In this document: positions 37,430 to 47,214 of the stretch, piece after piece
Numbering within the stretch: the stretch's first letter is position 1
Layout of the letters: each line of letters opens with the position of its first letter
Assembly: GCA_965221405.1 (NCBI GenBank)
Contig: CBDCSE010000002.1
Coordinates: forward strand, 930,001 to 994,000
From: JAPOUP01 sp965221405
GTDB taxonomy: Bacteria > Pseudomonadota > Alphaproteobacteria > Rhodobacterales > Rhodobacteraceae
DNA: 64,000 nt
Reading direction: 5' to 3'
Made by a program: the position numbers and the translations under genes
Notes under the pieces: generated by a model
Database searches by the model: none
The model's input: the letters and a program-made list of their open reading frames with translations, nothing else
What the model was told of the DNA's origin: nothing

Positions 37430-38657
37430 GTGTATATTGCAAAACATATCTTGACATCCTTGCCCCTGTCTGCCACTGCGCACCTCGCCCCCGCCATGGG
37501 GGCCAACCCATCAGAAAACACCATCCAAGGCAGAGCCATCATGCAGGGACACACGCCCACCCGACCCCATGTCACCCTCACCGAGGCGGACACCGCCCGC
37601 CTGACCGCCATCACCACGGCCCCCGCCAGCCCCCAGAAGCATGTCTGGCGGGCCCGCATCATCCTCGCCCTCGGGGCCGGCGCCACCCTCGTGGCGGCGG
37701 CCCGCCAGGCCGGGGTCGCCCGGCCCACCGCCCGGCTCTGGCGGGACCGCTTCCTGGCGGCGGGCGTGGACGGCCTGCTGCGGGATGCCACCCGGCCGCC
37801 GGGCAAGGCACCCGTCCCGGCCGCCACGGTCCGGGCCCTCATTGACCTGGCCATGTCGCCACCCCCGCCCAACCGCAGTCACTGGACCCTCAAGGCCCTG
37901 GCCGCCGCGACCGGGGGCGTGGCCTTTTCCACCGTCCGTGCCATCCTGCGCCGCCATGGCCTCAAGCCCCACCAGGCCAGGACCTTCAAGGTCTCGAATG
38001 ACCCCCGTTTCGGCATCAAGGTCCATGATGTGGTGGGACCCTGCACCAACCCGCCCGACCATGCCGTTGTCCTCCCGGTGGACGGGAAGACCCAGATCCA
38101 GGCCCTCGGCCGGACCCGGACGCCCCTGCCACCAGTGCCGGGCCATGCGACCACCCGGACGCATGATTACAGGCGCAACGGCACCACCACCCTGCTGGCC
38201 GCCCTTGACGTGGCGACCGGCAAGGTGGTGGGCAGGATGACCCAGCGCCACCGGTCCGAGGACTTCCGTGACTTCCTCGATCATGTGGCGGCCGGCCTGG
38301 ATCCTGATGCTGGGGTCCATGTCATCCTCGACAACCTCTCGGCCCACAAGTCGGCCCGTGTCCATGCCTGGCTGGCCGACCACCCCAACTGGAGCTTCCA
38401 CTTCACCCCGACCTCGGCGTCGTGGATGAACGCCGTCGAGGGCTTCTTCCCGAAACTGGCCCGCCAGCGGCCCAGGCACGCCATCTTCAACTCGCTTGAC
38501 GCGTGCACCGCGGCAGTGGAGGCCTATATCGCGCACCACAACGCCCACGAGGCCCGGCCCTTCCGCTGGCGCCGGGATCCGGACGACCTCGTGGCATCGT
38601 GGAAGCGAGGCCACCGGCGGCTGGAAGAGATGGAAACATCTGTATCGCAATAACCAC
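37430..38657 (+). mobile_element. IS630-family element, copy 2 (intact)
   Basis: This 1228-bp element is flanked by CTAG at 37427-37430 and 38657-38660. Ends are GTGTATATTGC and (complement) GTGGTTATTGC. It lies inside the helicase gene; joining the flanks at one CTAG restores the codons for NLCNAPSGDDGK. The copy at 4902-6092 is nearly identical but carries a 37-bp deletion. Confidence 0.9.
37541..38653 (+). CDS. IS630-family transposase
   Basis: This 370-residue protein starts at the ATG at 37541 (MQGHTPTRPHVTLTEADTAR). The N-terminal helix-turn-helix region includes GAGATLVAAARQAGVARPTA. The DDE residues lie in VLPVDGKTQIQALGR, HVILDNLSAHKSARVH and SWMNAVEGFFPKLARQ. All are in one frame, so the element is probably active and a recent arrival. 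Confidence 0.92.
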   Translation: MQGHTPTRPHVTLTEADTARLTAITTAPASPQKHVWRARIILALGAGATLVAAARQAGVARPTARLWRDRFLAAGVDGLLRDATRPPGKAPVPAATVRALIDLAMSPPPPNRSHWTLKALAAATGGVAFSTVRAILRRHGLKPHQARTFKVSNDPRFGIKVHDVVGPCTNPPDHAVVLPVDGKTQIQALGRTRTPLPPVPGHATTRTHDYRRNGTTTLLAALDVATGKVVGRMTQRHRSEDFRDFLDHVAAGLDPDAGVHVILDNLSAHKSARVHAWLADHPNWSFHFTPTSASWMNAVEGFFPKLARQRPRHAIFNSLDACTAAVEAYIAHHNAHEARPFRWRRDPDDLVASWKRGHRRLEEMETSVSQ

Positions 38658-38978
38658 TAGCGGGGATGATGGCAAGGTCGGATCGGTCGGCAAGTTCTTG
38701 GCGACGGGCGACAAGGTGCTGGTCTGCACCCATGCCACATTCCGCTTCGCCGTGGAGAAGTTCGGTATCGAAGTTTTCGATGATCGACTGATCGCGGTAG
38801 ATGAATTCCACCACGTCAGCGCCAACCCGGACAACAAGCTGGGGGCGCATCTGGGTCAGTTGATCGCGCGGAACAGGGTGCACATCGTTGCGATGACTGG
38901 CAGCTATTTCCGTGGTGATGCGGAGGCGGTTTTGGCCCCTGAGGACGAGGCCAGGTTCGATAAGGTCACCTATAACTA

Positions 38979-39217
38979 TACTCGCTGAACTGAACTGGAC
39001 CGTACTTCCCGGCCTGATTCGCCGTCTTCAGGTTCTTCAGCGAAACCCTTTTCTGGAAGTGGGGAGGCCATCGCGGAATTCCGTCACCGACCGTATCTGG
39101 AACGTTACACACGACCGATACCGTATGGTCGGATATCCGTCGGCACGGAGGATCCGACCATGCGAAGGAGAACGAATCAGGCCGGGAAGTACGCGGTCCA
39201 GTTCAGTTCAACGGGTA
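38979..39217. mobile_element. IS630-derived MITE in the helicase gene
   Basis: This 239-bp element has terminal repeats TACTCGCTGAACTGAACTGG and TACCCGTTGAACTGAACTGG plus about 20 more matching bases. It is flanked by TA duplications (38977-38978 and 39218-39219). Its interior keeps pieces of the 3' end of the IS630 at 3669-4772 (for example GGCCATCGCGGAAT). It makes no protein. Confidence 0.85.
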
Positions 39218-39627
39218 TACTATGAGCAGTTGAACGGCTACGAGCACCTGAAGACGCTTGACATCGGGGTATTTCTTCTACACGGGCAGCTACGCTGATG
39301 ACCTTATGGCCGTTCTAAATCCTGCCGAGAAGACGATCCTCCACATTCCAAACGTGAACGCACGGGAAAGCACCGGGGACAAGCACAAGGAGGTTGACCA
39401 TATCATCGACGCCCTGGGTGAATGGCAGGAAACCGACTCGGTTACTGGCTTTCATCTGGTGAAAATGCCTGAAGGGCGGATCATCAAGATCGCCGACCTG
39501 GTCGAGGATGATCCAGCCAAACGGGACCGTGTAGGGACCGATTCTCATATGGGGACATTTTCGGGGTTTCTCGCGCCGTCGTGATTTTGCCGGTACGGAC
39601 CCAGAATTTTCCACGCCGCATCGAAGC

Positions 39628-40735
39628 GACGTTCCGGGCGGGCGGGACCCATCTGGATGGACGGTGCCGCGATCCGCGGCGAACCATGCCGCCGGCCGGT
39701 CACACGCCCTGCCCGGAGTCCCCGGGGGCCCGTCGGGCCGCCCGGGTGTTCAGGTGTTCAGGTGTTCAGGTCTCCCCCTCCCGTGCCCTCGACAGGACGG
39801 CGCCTTCGGGCACCAGCCCGGTCGTGGCGAACCGCCACAGCGCCACCAGCAGCTTCCCGGGCAGCGCCACGATCCCGCGCTTCCTCGCCCGCCCGTCGCG
39901 GGCGCTGACGTATTGCCTGAACCACCCCGACAGCGCACTGTCCGGCTGGTGGTGGAGCCAGCGCCAGGCCATCCGCGCCAGGTGTTTCCGCAGCATCGGG
40001 CTGCCGGCCTTGCCGGGCCCCGGTCGTGGTCCACCGCGCCGCCCGGCCACGGCACCGGCGCCAGCCCGGCCATGCCGCCCGGCTGCCGCCGGTTCCGCAG
40101 GTCCCGGCAGGACAGCTCGGCCCCCAGCAGAAGCGCGTCGTTCGGGCCGATGCCCTTCAGCCGGCCCGGCACCGCCGCGTGGCGGGCGTGCGCCGGGACC
40201 GCCGCCGGCGCGGCTCCGGGCGGCGTATCCGCCGCCCAGTCCCGTCCCGGGTGCGTCGGCCCTCTCCGCACCGGCCGCCTCCGTCACGGCGGCCTGTGCG
40301 CCACCGTCCTCCCCGGGGACGTCACGCGCCTCCCGGGCCGGCGGGCCAGCCAGAAACCCTCGTACCCGGCCCCGTGGACCGGCATCACCCGGACGTCCCC
40401 GCCGGCGGCGGCCCGCGCCCGCGCCCGCACCGGCTTCGCGGGCAGCCCGTCCACCTCCGTAGCGGCTCCAGCCCGTACAGGCCTGTCCGCGACGCGTCGG
40501 ACGGATCGCCGACCGCCAGGATCCAGCCCGTGCCGCTCACCTGCAGCGCCGCGTGCACCGTGCTGGCGTTACCCCCGGAGGGTGTGGTCGGACAGGTCAT
40601 CGCATTCTCCTTCCGGTCGGCAAGGGGTGCCGCCTGTCGGCCCCCTTGCCACCATATGCTGGAACCATCGCATTCACCTGCACCGAATCGCCCCCAGAGG
40701 CAAACCCCGGCGCGTCTCATGGCATCTGGCCGGGT
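39628..40735 (-). pseudogene. IS110-family transposase, internally deleted (copy B)
   Basis: The minus-strand start (ATG at 40600) gives STVHAALQVSGTGWILAVGD. The C-terminal IS116/IS110 domain appears as RLKGIGPNDALLLGAELSCR and, in another frame, AGSPMLRKHLARMAWRW and KRGIVALPGKLLVALWRFAT. The central section is missing and frames shift. GTGTTCAG is repeated three times at 39746-39769. The left flank GCGACGTTCCGGGCGGGCGG is shared with copy C. Confidence 0.75.
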
Positions 40736-42052
40736 GCTTCACCGACCACCGGAACCAGGGCATGGTGGAGCACGGCCTGCGGGGCCCCGTCGCCCGGCGG
40801 GTGATGGGGACCGCGCCTGGCCACGGGGACGTGAACGGCCACGGCCGGCCGCGCGACGGCAGCGTCCTGGCGCTGGCGGTGGGCCGCGGCGGCATCACGG
40901 GCGCCGACCGGGTCCGGAAGCGCGACCGGGGCCATCCGCTGGCCGGTTCCGGCACGCCGGACCGGCTTGGGCCGGGCACCCCCGGGGCGGCGGCGACCGA
41001 CCGCTGCAAAAGGATCACCGCCGATCCCCGCGCGACCGACCGGCCGCTTCCGGATCCGTTCGCCGGGGCCCACGCGGAGGCGCCCGGCGGGACCGTCCCC
41101 GGCATGGACGCCACCGACGGCCCGCTTCACGGAAGGCGGGAGGGCCGTTTCCTGCACGGCCACCACGGCCATTGCCGCCACCTTCCGCCGTACGTGACCT
41201 GCGGCGGCCACGGTGCCTTGCGCAGGGCTCCGCCCGCCGGACGCCGGTCCCGCCGACGGCGCCCCGGAGGAGCCGGAGCGGATCGTGGCCGGCGTCCGGC
41301 GGGCGTGGCCGTCCGTCCGGATCGCCGTGCGGGGCGACTCCGGCTTCCGCCGGGACGCCGTCATGGCCTGGTGCGGGGACCGGGGCGTGGACCACGTTTC
41401 CGGCCTGGCCCGCAACCCGCGGCCGGAACGGCGGACCGCCCGCCGGATGCGGCGCCCGCGGCACCGGTGCGCGGCCACCGGGGCGCCGTCGGGCGGGTTC
41501 CGGTCCTTCCGGCACCGGACGCGCGACAGCCGGAGCCGGGCGCGGCGGGTGGTGGGCAGGGCCGGGGCCCTGCCCGGCCCGCGCGGCGACAGCCCCAGAT
41601 TCGTGGTCACCAGCCCGCCGGGACCGGAATTCGACGCCCGCGCCCTCCACGGGGACCTCTACCGCGCCCGTGGCGGCATGGAGAACCGCATCAGGGAGCG
41701 GCGGACGGAACCGTTCGCCGACCGGACCTCCACGGCGACCATGCGGGCGAACCGGCTCCGGGTGCACCTCTCCGCCTTCGCCGGAGTCATCACGCCGCGG
41801 CCGCGCACGGTCGGCCTGGCGGGCACGGCGCCGGCGCGCGCCGGGTTCGGCACGGTCCGGGCCATGCTTCCCGGGATCGCCTGCAGGGTCACCGTCAGCG
41901 TCCGCCGCGTCCGCCGCGTCCGCCTGCCGCTGTCCTCCGTGCATCCCTACAGGGAGGTGTTCCGGCGGGCCGCCGCCGCGCCGCGCGCCGCCACCCCGAC
42001 CGCCGCCACCCCGACCGCGGCCGCCCCGGCCTCCGCCCGCGCCTCGCCCTAG
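40730..42052 (+). pseudogene. IS1380-family transposase, frameshifted
   Basis: Two frames join near 41220. The first gives HRNQGMVEHGLRGPVARRVM and VPGMDATDGPLHGRREGRF, with the first catalytic Asp. The second gives VRGDSGFRRDAVMAWCGDRG (second Asp), then ARGGMENRIRERRTEPFADR (Glu region) and the usual MRANRLRVHLSAFA end. One frameshift, GC above 75 percent and Pro/Ala-rich ends suggest decay. Confidence 0.8.
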
Positions 42053-42341
42053 CCGCGGCGCCTCCCCGCATCGCCGGAAAAGGGTGCCGGGAGGCCGGCC
42101 GCCGGACAGCCGCGTCCGCGGGTCCGCCGGACCGCGCCGCCGCCGTGGACGTTCGCCCCATGTTCCCGTCGCCGGCACCCCGTCCGGCCTCCGGGCGACC
42201 CTCAGGCGCCGGGATTCGCGCGGAGTCCACCGGATCGCCCCGGAAACCGCGCCGCCGGAAGCCGTCGGACAGGAAAAGTCGCATACGGTGAGATATCCAG
42301 GTTAGGCTGAGAGGAACGGAAAACCGTCATAAGGATCGGGA

Positions 42342-42490
42342 TTCCTTGATGCACCGATAGACCGTCGCGGGATGGACATCGAAGGTCCTGGCGATTGAGG
42401 AGATCGGCCGTCCGGCCTTGACGAGTTCGTGAACAATCTCTTTCTGGTCGTCCCGGAGCTTCGCGGGCCGCCCGAACGCGACCCCGCGGG
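42342..42490 (-). pseudogene. Resolvase C-terminal helix-turn-helix remnant
   Basis: The minus strand encodes GVAFGRPAKLRDDQKEIVHE, then VKAGRPISSIARTFDVHPAT and VYRCIKE, the Hin-type DNA-binding tail of a serine recombinase. The catalytic domain is gone. Confidence 0.65.
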
Positions 42491-42568
42491 CCAGGGCGGC
42501 CTTCCACAAGACCTGTCGGTGAGCGCCGCGCCGTTGACCGCGCGCGATCCGGGGCCTAGGGTGGGCGG

Positions 42569-42832
42569 ATGACCGACACACCCGACGCCCGCGGGCTGGA
42601 GAGGCGGCCGGCGCTCGTACAGAAGGATATGGAGATCATGAAGGCCGATCTTGCCGCAACGCTGGAAGGGTTTCGCGCGGATATAGCCAAGGGGCGCGAA
42701 GACGCGGCGAAACGCGACAAGGAGAACCAGCGCTGGGTCGTCGGTTTCGGCATCGCCCAGATGGTCCTCACCATCAGCGTTCTGGGCGCGGGCTTCGCGT
42801 TTCTTGCCGTCCTGATCGGACTGCCCGACTGA
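42569..42832 (+). CDS. Small coiled-coil/membrane protein
   Basis: This 87-residue protein has a heptad-like region (VQKDMEIMKADLAATLEGFR then ADIAKGREDAAKRDKE) and a C-terminal membrane helix (MVLTISVLGAGFAFLAVLIG). The plan is the same as at 44026-44277 and 29904-30224. The function is unknown; a phage-like or DUF1640-like origin is possible. Confidence 0.55.
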   Translation: MTDTPDARGLERRPALVQKDMEIMKADLAATLEGFRADIAKGREDAAKRDKENQRWVVGFGIAQMVLTISVLGAGFAFLAVLIGLPD

Positions 42833-43385
42833 TCCCCTTCCCAATCTCCAGTCGGTCTTGAACCCCTTCAGGACCGCTCAGTGATGGGGCGGGACCGGGA
42901 TCGTCGCAGGGAAAAAGGGAGGAGAGCCGTGAAACGTCTGTACTGCATCGGGGGGCATTGGGATTATGGTCCTGGTTGCGGGGAGCCGTCAGTGGAGCCG
43001 ATGCTTCGGATGGTTCATGCCCGCGGAGGCTGGCCATACCTCCGGCGCAACTGCGCGACGGTTTCCGAGGTGTGAGCGCTGCGCCAATGGGTCAATTCCC
43101 TACATCGCCTCGCGTGGAGAGCCCGGGGCGAGGAAAACGGGCGCTATGCCATATTCGAAACCAATGGCTACCGACCTACTCACCCGGAATTGGGCGATAC
43201 ATATTACTGGCTCAGGCCGGATGACGTACTAAGCGAACTGGAACAGCTTGGATACATCCCGCCCTTTGAGTACCGGCACATATTCGGCGAAGACGGCAAT
43301 GCGACGTTTCGCGAACTCGGCAGTCGCGCACGCACTGATAGATGGTTGCGGGAACGGCGGGATTTGCGGCGAGCGAGGGATCTCC
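42833..43385. other. Decayed stretch before a Tn3 remnant
   Basis: I see no intact gene. Between 43080 and 43320 one frame reads FETNGYRPTHPELGDTYYW and RPDDVLSELEQLGYIPPFEY, so a small gene may once have been here, but both ends are lost. Confidence 0.3.
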
Positions 43386-43650
43386 GAAGTTGACTTCCGG
43401 CAGACCATTCGCGCCGAAGCCAACAAGATTGAATCCTGCAACGCCTTTCTGGACTGGATCAGCTTCGGTGGCAGCGTCATCAAGAGCGGTGATCCCGTCG
43501 AACAGAACAGGCAGGTCAAGTGCATGAACCTCGTGGCCAACGCGATCATGCTCCACAACGTGGCCGATCTGAAGAACATCCCCGAAAACCTGGCCGCAGA
43601 CGGATATCCAGTCACACAGCGGCACGTCGCCTGCCCCAGCCTACAGGTAG
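43386..43650 (+). pseudogene. Tn3-family transposase, C-terminal remnant
   Basis: The frame reads EVDFRQTIRAEANKIESCNA, then FLDWISFGGSVIKSGDPVEQ and KCMNLVANAIMLHNVADL. This is the end of the Tn3-type TnpA catalytic domain. Upstream domains, the resolvase and terminal repeats are not seen. Confidence 0.75.
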
Positions 43651-43666
43651 GAAAGGTGGCATCTGG

Positions 43667-43750
43667 TAGAACGGATCAACTGCGACGTTCGCAGGTAAAA
43701 TCGTTTTTCCAGTAGTGCCCCTTACCAACCGGATCGATGGAAAAACGATG
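43667..43750 (-). pseudogene. 3' fragment of a paralogue of the 7313-7723 gene
   Basis: The minus strand encodes HRFSIDPVGKGHYWKNDFTC with ERRS and a stop, aligning with the C-terminus of the secreted protein at 7313-7723. Most codons match, but enough differ to suggest a separate paralogue rather than a recent copy. Nothing upstream of this fragment is preserved. Confidence 0.7.
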
Positions 43751-44025
43751 TTGCGAACTGTCCGCCCAAGCCCACATTCTCCTCACCGGCGAATACCGGT
43801 GGAGGAAACGATGGCTTCAAGGGCTTAGCGTACGTTTTCGCCCTCTACCGGAATCGACCCGTGTCTGGCGCCGCCAGAGACGGTCTCAGTCCTCCAGGCC
43901 CTGGCCAGCGCCTGAAAATCCGTCTCCCAGGCCGAAGCGGTGGTTCCTTGTCAAGAAAAACTAGCGTGGGATGGCCCTGGGGCGCCGTGCTTGACCTGGG
44001 TGGCGGGAGCGTCTAGGTTCGGGGC

Positions 44026-44277
44026 ATGGGCGACGCGCCGGACATCCACGCGCTTTCGGAGCGCCTCGCCATTCTGGAGGAGCGCATGAAGACGATGCAG
44101 GCCGAATACGAAGGCGGGCTGGACCGGCTGCGGGCCGACATGGCCACGCATCGCGAGGACGCGGCGAGGCGCGAGACCCGCATACTGCTCTGGGTCGCCG
44201 GAATGATTGGCCTCGCCGTCGCCGTCCTCGGCTTCGGGCTGGCTTTTCTGGGATTCCTGATCGCCCCGCCCGGCTGA
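44026..44277 (+). CDS. Small coiled-coil/membrane protein
   Basis: This 83-residue protein has a coiled coil (LSERLAILEERMKTMQAEYE then GGLDRLRADMATHREDAARR) and a C-terminal membrane helix (VAGMIGLAVAVLGFGLAFLG). It is the third protein of this plan in the window. No partner gene is evident. Confidence 0.6.
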   Translation: MGDAPDIHALSERLAILEERMKTMQAEYEGGLDRLRADMATHREDAARRETRILLWVAGMIGLAVAVLGFGLAFLGFLIAPPG

Positions 44278-44480
44278 CGCAGGCCGTCGGCCCGTCATGA
44301 GGCACTTTACCGAAAGGGGGCTGGATTCCCCGAAGGCCGTGCCCGTTGTGTAGTAAATGACCCCCGTTCCACAGTGAAGTGCAACACCCTATGTGGGTGA
44401 GGCCTGGCTGAGGCGGCACATGATGCTGCGAATCGGCCGGATGGCGGCGACAGTCCCTGTGATGAAGCAAGGAGACTGTC

Positions 44481-45034
44481 ATGCCCGAGGGCCAGCGCCA
44501 CCTGACCCACCCCGAGAGATGCCAGATCCACGCCCTGATGAAAAGCGGGCTTTCCAGCCCGGCGATCGCCCGCCAGCCGGGATGTGACCGCACGACGGTC
44601 TGGCGCGAGGTGCGCCGGAACCCGGGAAAGCGCGCCTGCCGGCACGCCCAGGCGCAGCGGCTGGCCGAGGGGCGGCGCAGCGCCGCCCCGTCGGTGCCCA
44701 GCAGGATGACGCCGGAGCCGGTGGCGCTGGTGGAGGGGCGGCTGGTGCGGGGCTGGAGCCCGGCGCGGGTCGCCGGGCGCCTCCGGAAGGAGGGCCATCC
44801 GGTGGCGGGGCGCCAGTGGACATGCCGGCACGTCCACGCCGACCGCAGGGCGGGCGGCCGGCTCTGGCGGCACCTGCGGTGCCGTGGAAAGAGGCCGAAC
44901 CGCAGGGGCGGGGCCCACGCGGGCCGGGGCCACATCCCGGGCCGGGTGGACATCTCGGAGCGCCCGGCGCTGGTGGAGGCGAAGGAGCGGACCGGCGACT
45001 GGGAGGCCGACACGATCGTGGGCGCGGGCCACAA
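44481..45034 (+). pseudogene. IS30-family transposase, 3'-truncated
   Basis: The left end (from about 44366) and the first 185 codons match the IS30 at 34137. It begins MPEGQRHLTHPERCQIHALM and reaches GDWEADTIVGAGHN, the first Asp site. It then jumps into unrelated DNA. The second and third catalytic sites are missing. Confidence 0.85.
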
Positions 45035-45149
45035 TCGCATTCGCGGATCCGTGCGCCAGCGTGACCGGCCCGTCCTCCCGCCAGAGCCTCCCGCGTCCCG
45101 ATGGATGCCGGGTCCGGGAACCGGACCGTCACGGGCACGGGAGCGGGAG

Positions 45150-45700
45150 ACCATGACCGCCGCAGGCGCCGGAATGGACGTGCGCGGGAAGACGCCGGAC
45201 ATCCACCCGACGGGCGGGACGGGACCGCCACCAGCGACACCGACGGCCTGCGCAGGGCCGCCCGCCTCCCGGGGAGGGTGGCGCGGGGCGGGCCGTCATG
45301 GAGGCCACGGGGCGGATGCACCGGGCCCTCCTGCAGTCCCTGCACGACCGGGGCTTCCGGGCCGTCACCGTCAACCCGCGCCAGTGCCGGGACCTCCCCC
45401 GGCCCGGCGGCGCGCCGGGGAGGACCGACAGGGCCGGCGCGGGGGTGCCCGCGGCCCCCGGCGCCGCGTTCCCGGACATGGCGCCCGCGGCGCCGGCGGG
45501 CGTGACCGCCGGCAGGCTCCGCGGCATGCCGGGGCTTCGGGAGGCCCCCGTCGACCGGCGCACCGGGCCGAGGCGGTTCCCGCCGGGGTCGGAGAGCCGG
45601 AGCCGGAAGGGCCGGTCACGGGGGTGCTGGAGGAACCGGCCGCCGCCGTCAGCGGGTATGACCGGCGGACCGGGGAGCCGGTCAGGGACCCGGAGGGCCT
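45150..45700 (+). pseudogene. Second IS110-type transposase, 5' fragment
   Basis: Frames read MEATGRMHRALLQSLHDRGF then RAVTVNPRQCRDLPRP and AAFPDMAPAAPAG, the N-terminal DEDD region of a different IS110 group. Frameshifts are present. Its last codons (EEPAAAVSGYDRRTGEP in one frame) are repeated at 47215, so the fragment at 47215-47680 belongs to the same family. Confidence 0.65.
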
Positions 45701-46053
45701 CTTATGAGCCCCCCTCCTGTCAAGCGCTTTCTTCATGACGCGTCACATCGGTCGATTTCCTCTCGGGGGCGGCACCGTTGCCGGCCCGGGGAACGCTCCG
45801 AGCGGAACGTCGCGGGTGGGGGGAGCGCCTGACGGCGCACCCAGGCTCCTGTCCGGTTCGGCCGTCCGGCGGCACCGGCCCCGTGACCATGGTGCCCGAT
45901 TCGGGCCTGTGCGACGTTCCGGGCGGGCGGGACCCATCCGGACGGACGGTGCCGCGTTCCGCGGCGAACCATGCCCTCCGCCGGTCACACGCCCTCGCCC
46001 GGGTTCCCCGGAGGCCCCGTCGGGCCGCCCGGGTGTTCGGTGTTCGCCTCCCC

Positions 46054-47091
46054 CTACGCCGGCGCCTTCGACAGGACGGCACCCCCGTGCGCCAGCCCCG
46101 TGGTGGCGAACCGCACCGGCGCCACCAGAAGCTTCCCGGGCAGCGCCACGATCCCGCGCTTGCGCGCCCGCCCGTCGCGGGCGCTCACGTACTCCCTGAA
46201 CCACCCCGACAGCGCACTGTCCGGCTGGTGCCGCAGCCAGCGCCAGGCCATCTGCACCAGGTGTTTCCGCAGCATTGGGCTGCCGGCCTTGCCGGGCCCC
46301 GGGCGTGGTCCACCGCGCCGCCCGCCCACGGCACCGGCGCCAGCCGGGTGCAGTTCAGATTTTTTGATGCATGCTCACGCTGCACCATTTTCACTCCCGT
46401 TTGGTTGGTTCTAATGGCAATTTCCGGTCGACTCCGTCAGTTCGAGCCGGTTCGGCAAGCCGATTGTCAAAAAAACTGAACTACACCCGCGCCAGCCCGG
46501 CGAGACTGGCCAGCCAGCGCCGGTTGCGCAGGTCGCGGCAGGACAGTTCCGCGCCCAGCAGCAGCGCGTCGTTCGGGCCGATGCCCTTCAGCCGGCCCGG
46601 CACCGCCGCGTGGCGGGCATGCGCCGGTGCCGTGGGCGCGGGTGTGGCGGCCTCCTCCGCGGGACCTTCACGCGCCTCGCGTGCCGCAGCCTCCCGCGCC
46701 GATCTCAGCGCCGCCGCCCTGTCCGCCTCGACCGTCCGCAGCTCCGCGACCACCAGCTCCAGCCGGCCGGGGATGCCGTGGATCTCCGCCAGGAGCCCCG
46801 GCGGCAGCCCCGCGCCGCAGGCGGTCCGCAGCCCGGCGAGCCGCGCCCGGTATCCCTTACGCGCCGGATCCCCGGGCGGAATGCCGTGCAGCCTCAGGAG
46901 CCCCGCGACCGCGCCCGCCACAGCTTTCGCAGAAGCCCGTCCACGTCGTGCGGCTCCAGCCCGTGGAGGCCCGCCCTCGAGGCGTCGGACGGGTCTCCGA
47001 CCGCCAGGATCCAACTGCGGCCGCTCACTTCCAGCGCCGCGTACACCGTGCTGACGTCCCCGCCGAAGGGGGTGCTTGAATCAATCATCAT
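46054..47091 (-). pseudogene. IS110-family transposase (copy C), with MITE insertion
   Basis: The ATG at 47091 starts MIDSSTPFGGDVSTVYAALE. The central part is AVAGLLRLHGIPPGDPARKG then LRTACGAGLPPGLLAEIHGI, with RLKGIGPNDALLLGAELSC. After the MITE, the C-terminal domain continues PMLRKHLVQMAWRWLRHQP to 46054. There is one frame change near 46960. It is the most complete of the three copies but is inactive. Confidence 0.75.
46344..46488. mobile_element. 145-bp MITE with 9-bp target duplication
   Basis: The ends GGGTGCAGTTCAGATTTTTT and the complement of ...AAAAAAACTGAACTACACCC are inverted repeats of about 22 bp. GCGCCAGCC flanks it at 46335-46343 and 46489-46497. Removing the element and one duplicate restores the IS110 reading (compare 40060-40075). 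It is AT-rich in contrast to its host gene and encodes no protein. Confidence 0.85.
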
Positions 47092-47214
47092 TCTCTCCTT
47101 TCGATCGGCAAGGGGTGCCGCCTGTCGGCCCCCTTGCCACCAGATGTTGAAGCCACCACATTCCATTGCACCGAATCACCCGCAAAGGCAAACGACGGTG
47201 CGCCTCATGGCATC

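Larger units (their letters stand above)
37096..39584 (+). pseudogene. DEAD/DEAH-type helicase, split by two insertions and a frameshift
   Basis: The N-terminal part has Walker A (LIKSPPASGKSRALMF) and QAIVVVPEKSIGSSF. It is cut after NLCNAP by the IS630 at 37430-38657. It resumes GDDGKVGSVGKFL and includes the DEAH-type box DDRLIAVDEFHHVSA and IVAMTGSYFRGDAE. It is cut again by the MITE at 38979-39217, then reads YYEQLNGYEHLKTLDIG and, after a one-base shift near 39268, FFYTGSYADDLMAVL. It ends early near 39534. Removing both elements restores one frame. With the two nucleases upstream it looks like the motor of a restriction or defence system. Confidence 0.75.

Noticed and set aside
39746..39769. 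Possible CRISPR-like tandem repeat (GTGTTCAG three times)
   Set aside because: Units are 8 bp without spacers; it is a small slippage repeat in IS110 flanking DNA. No CRISPR array was seen in the window.
41985..42050. Short CCGCCACCCCGAC tandem repeat
   Set aside because: It is an Ala/Pro/Thr-rich tail at the end of the decayed IS1380 gene, probably low-complexity drift.
39664..42305. Open frames of 875 and 759 codons
   Set aside because: They run through IS110 and IS1380 remnants in mixed frames; only segments match real transposase, so they are not single proteins.
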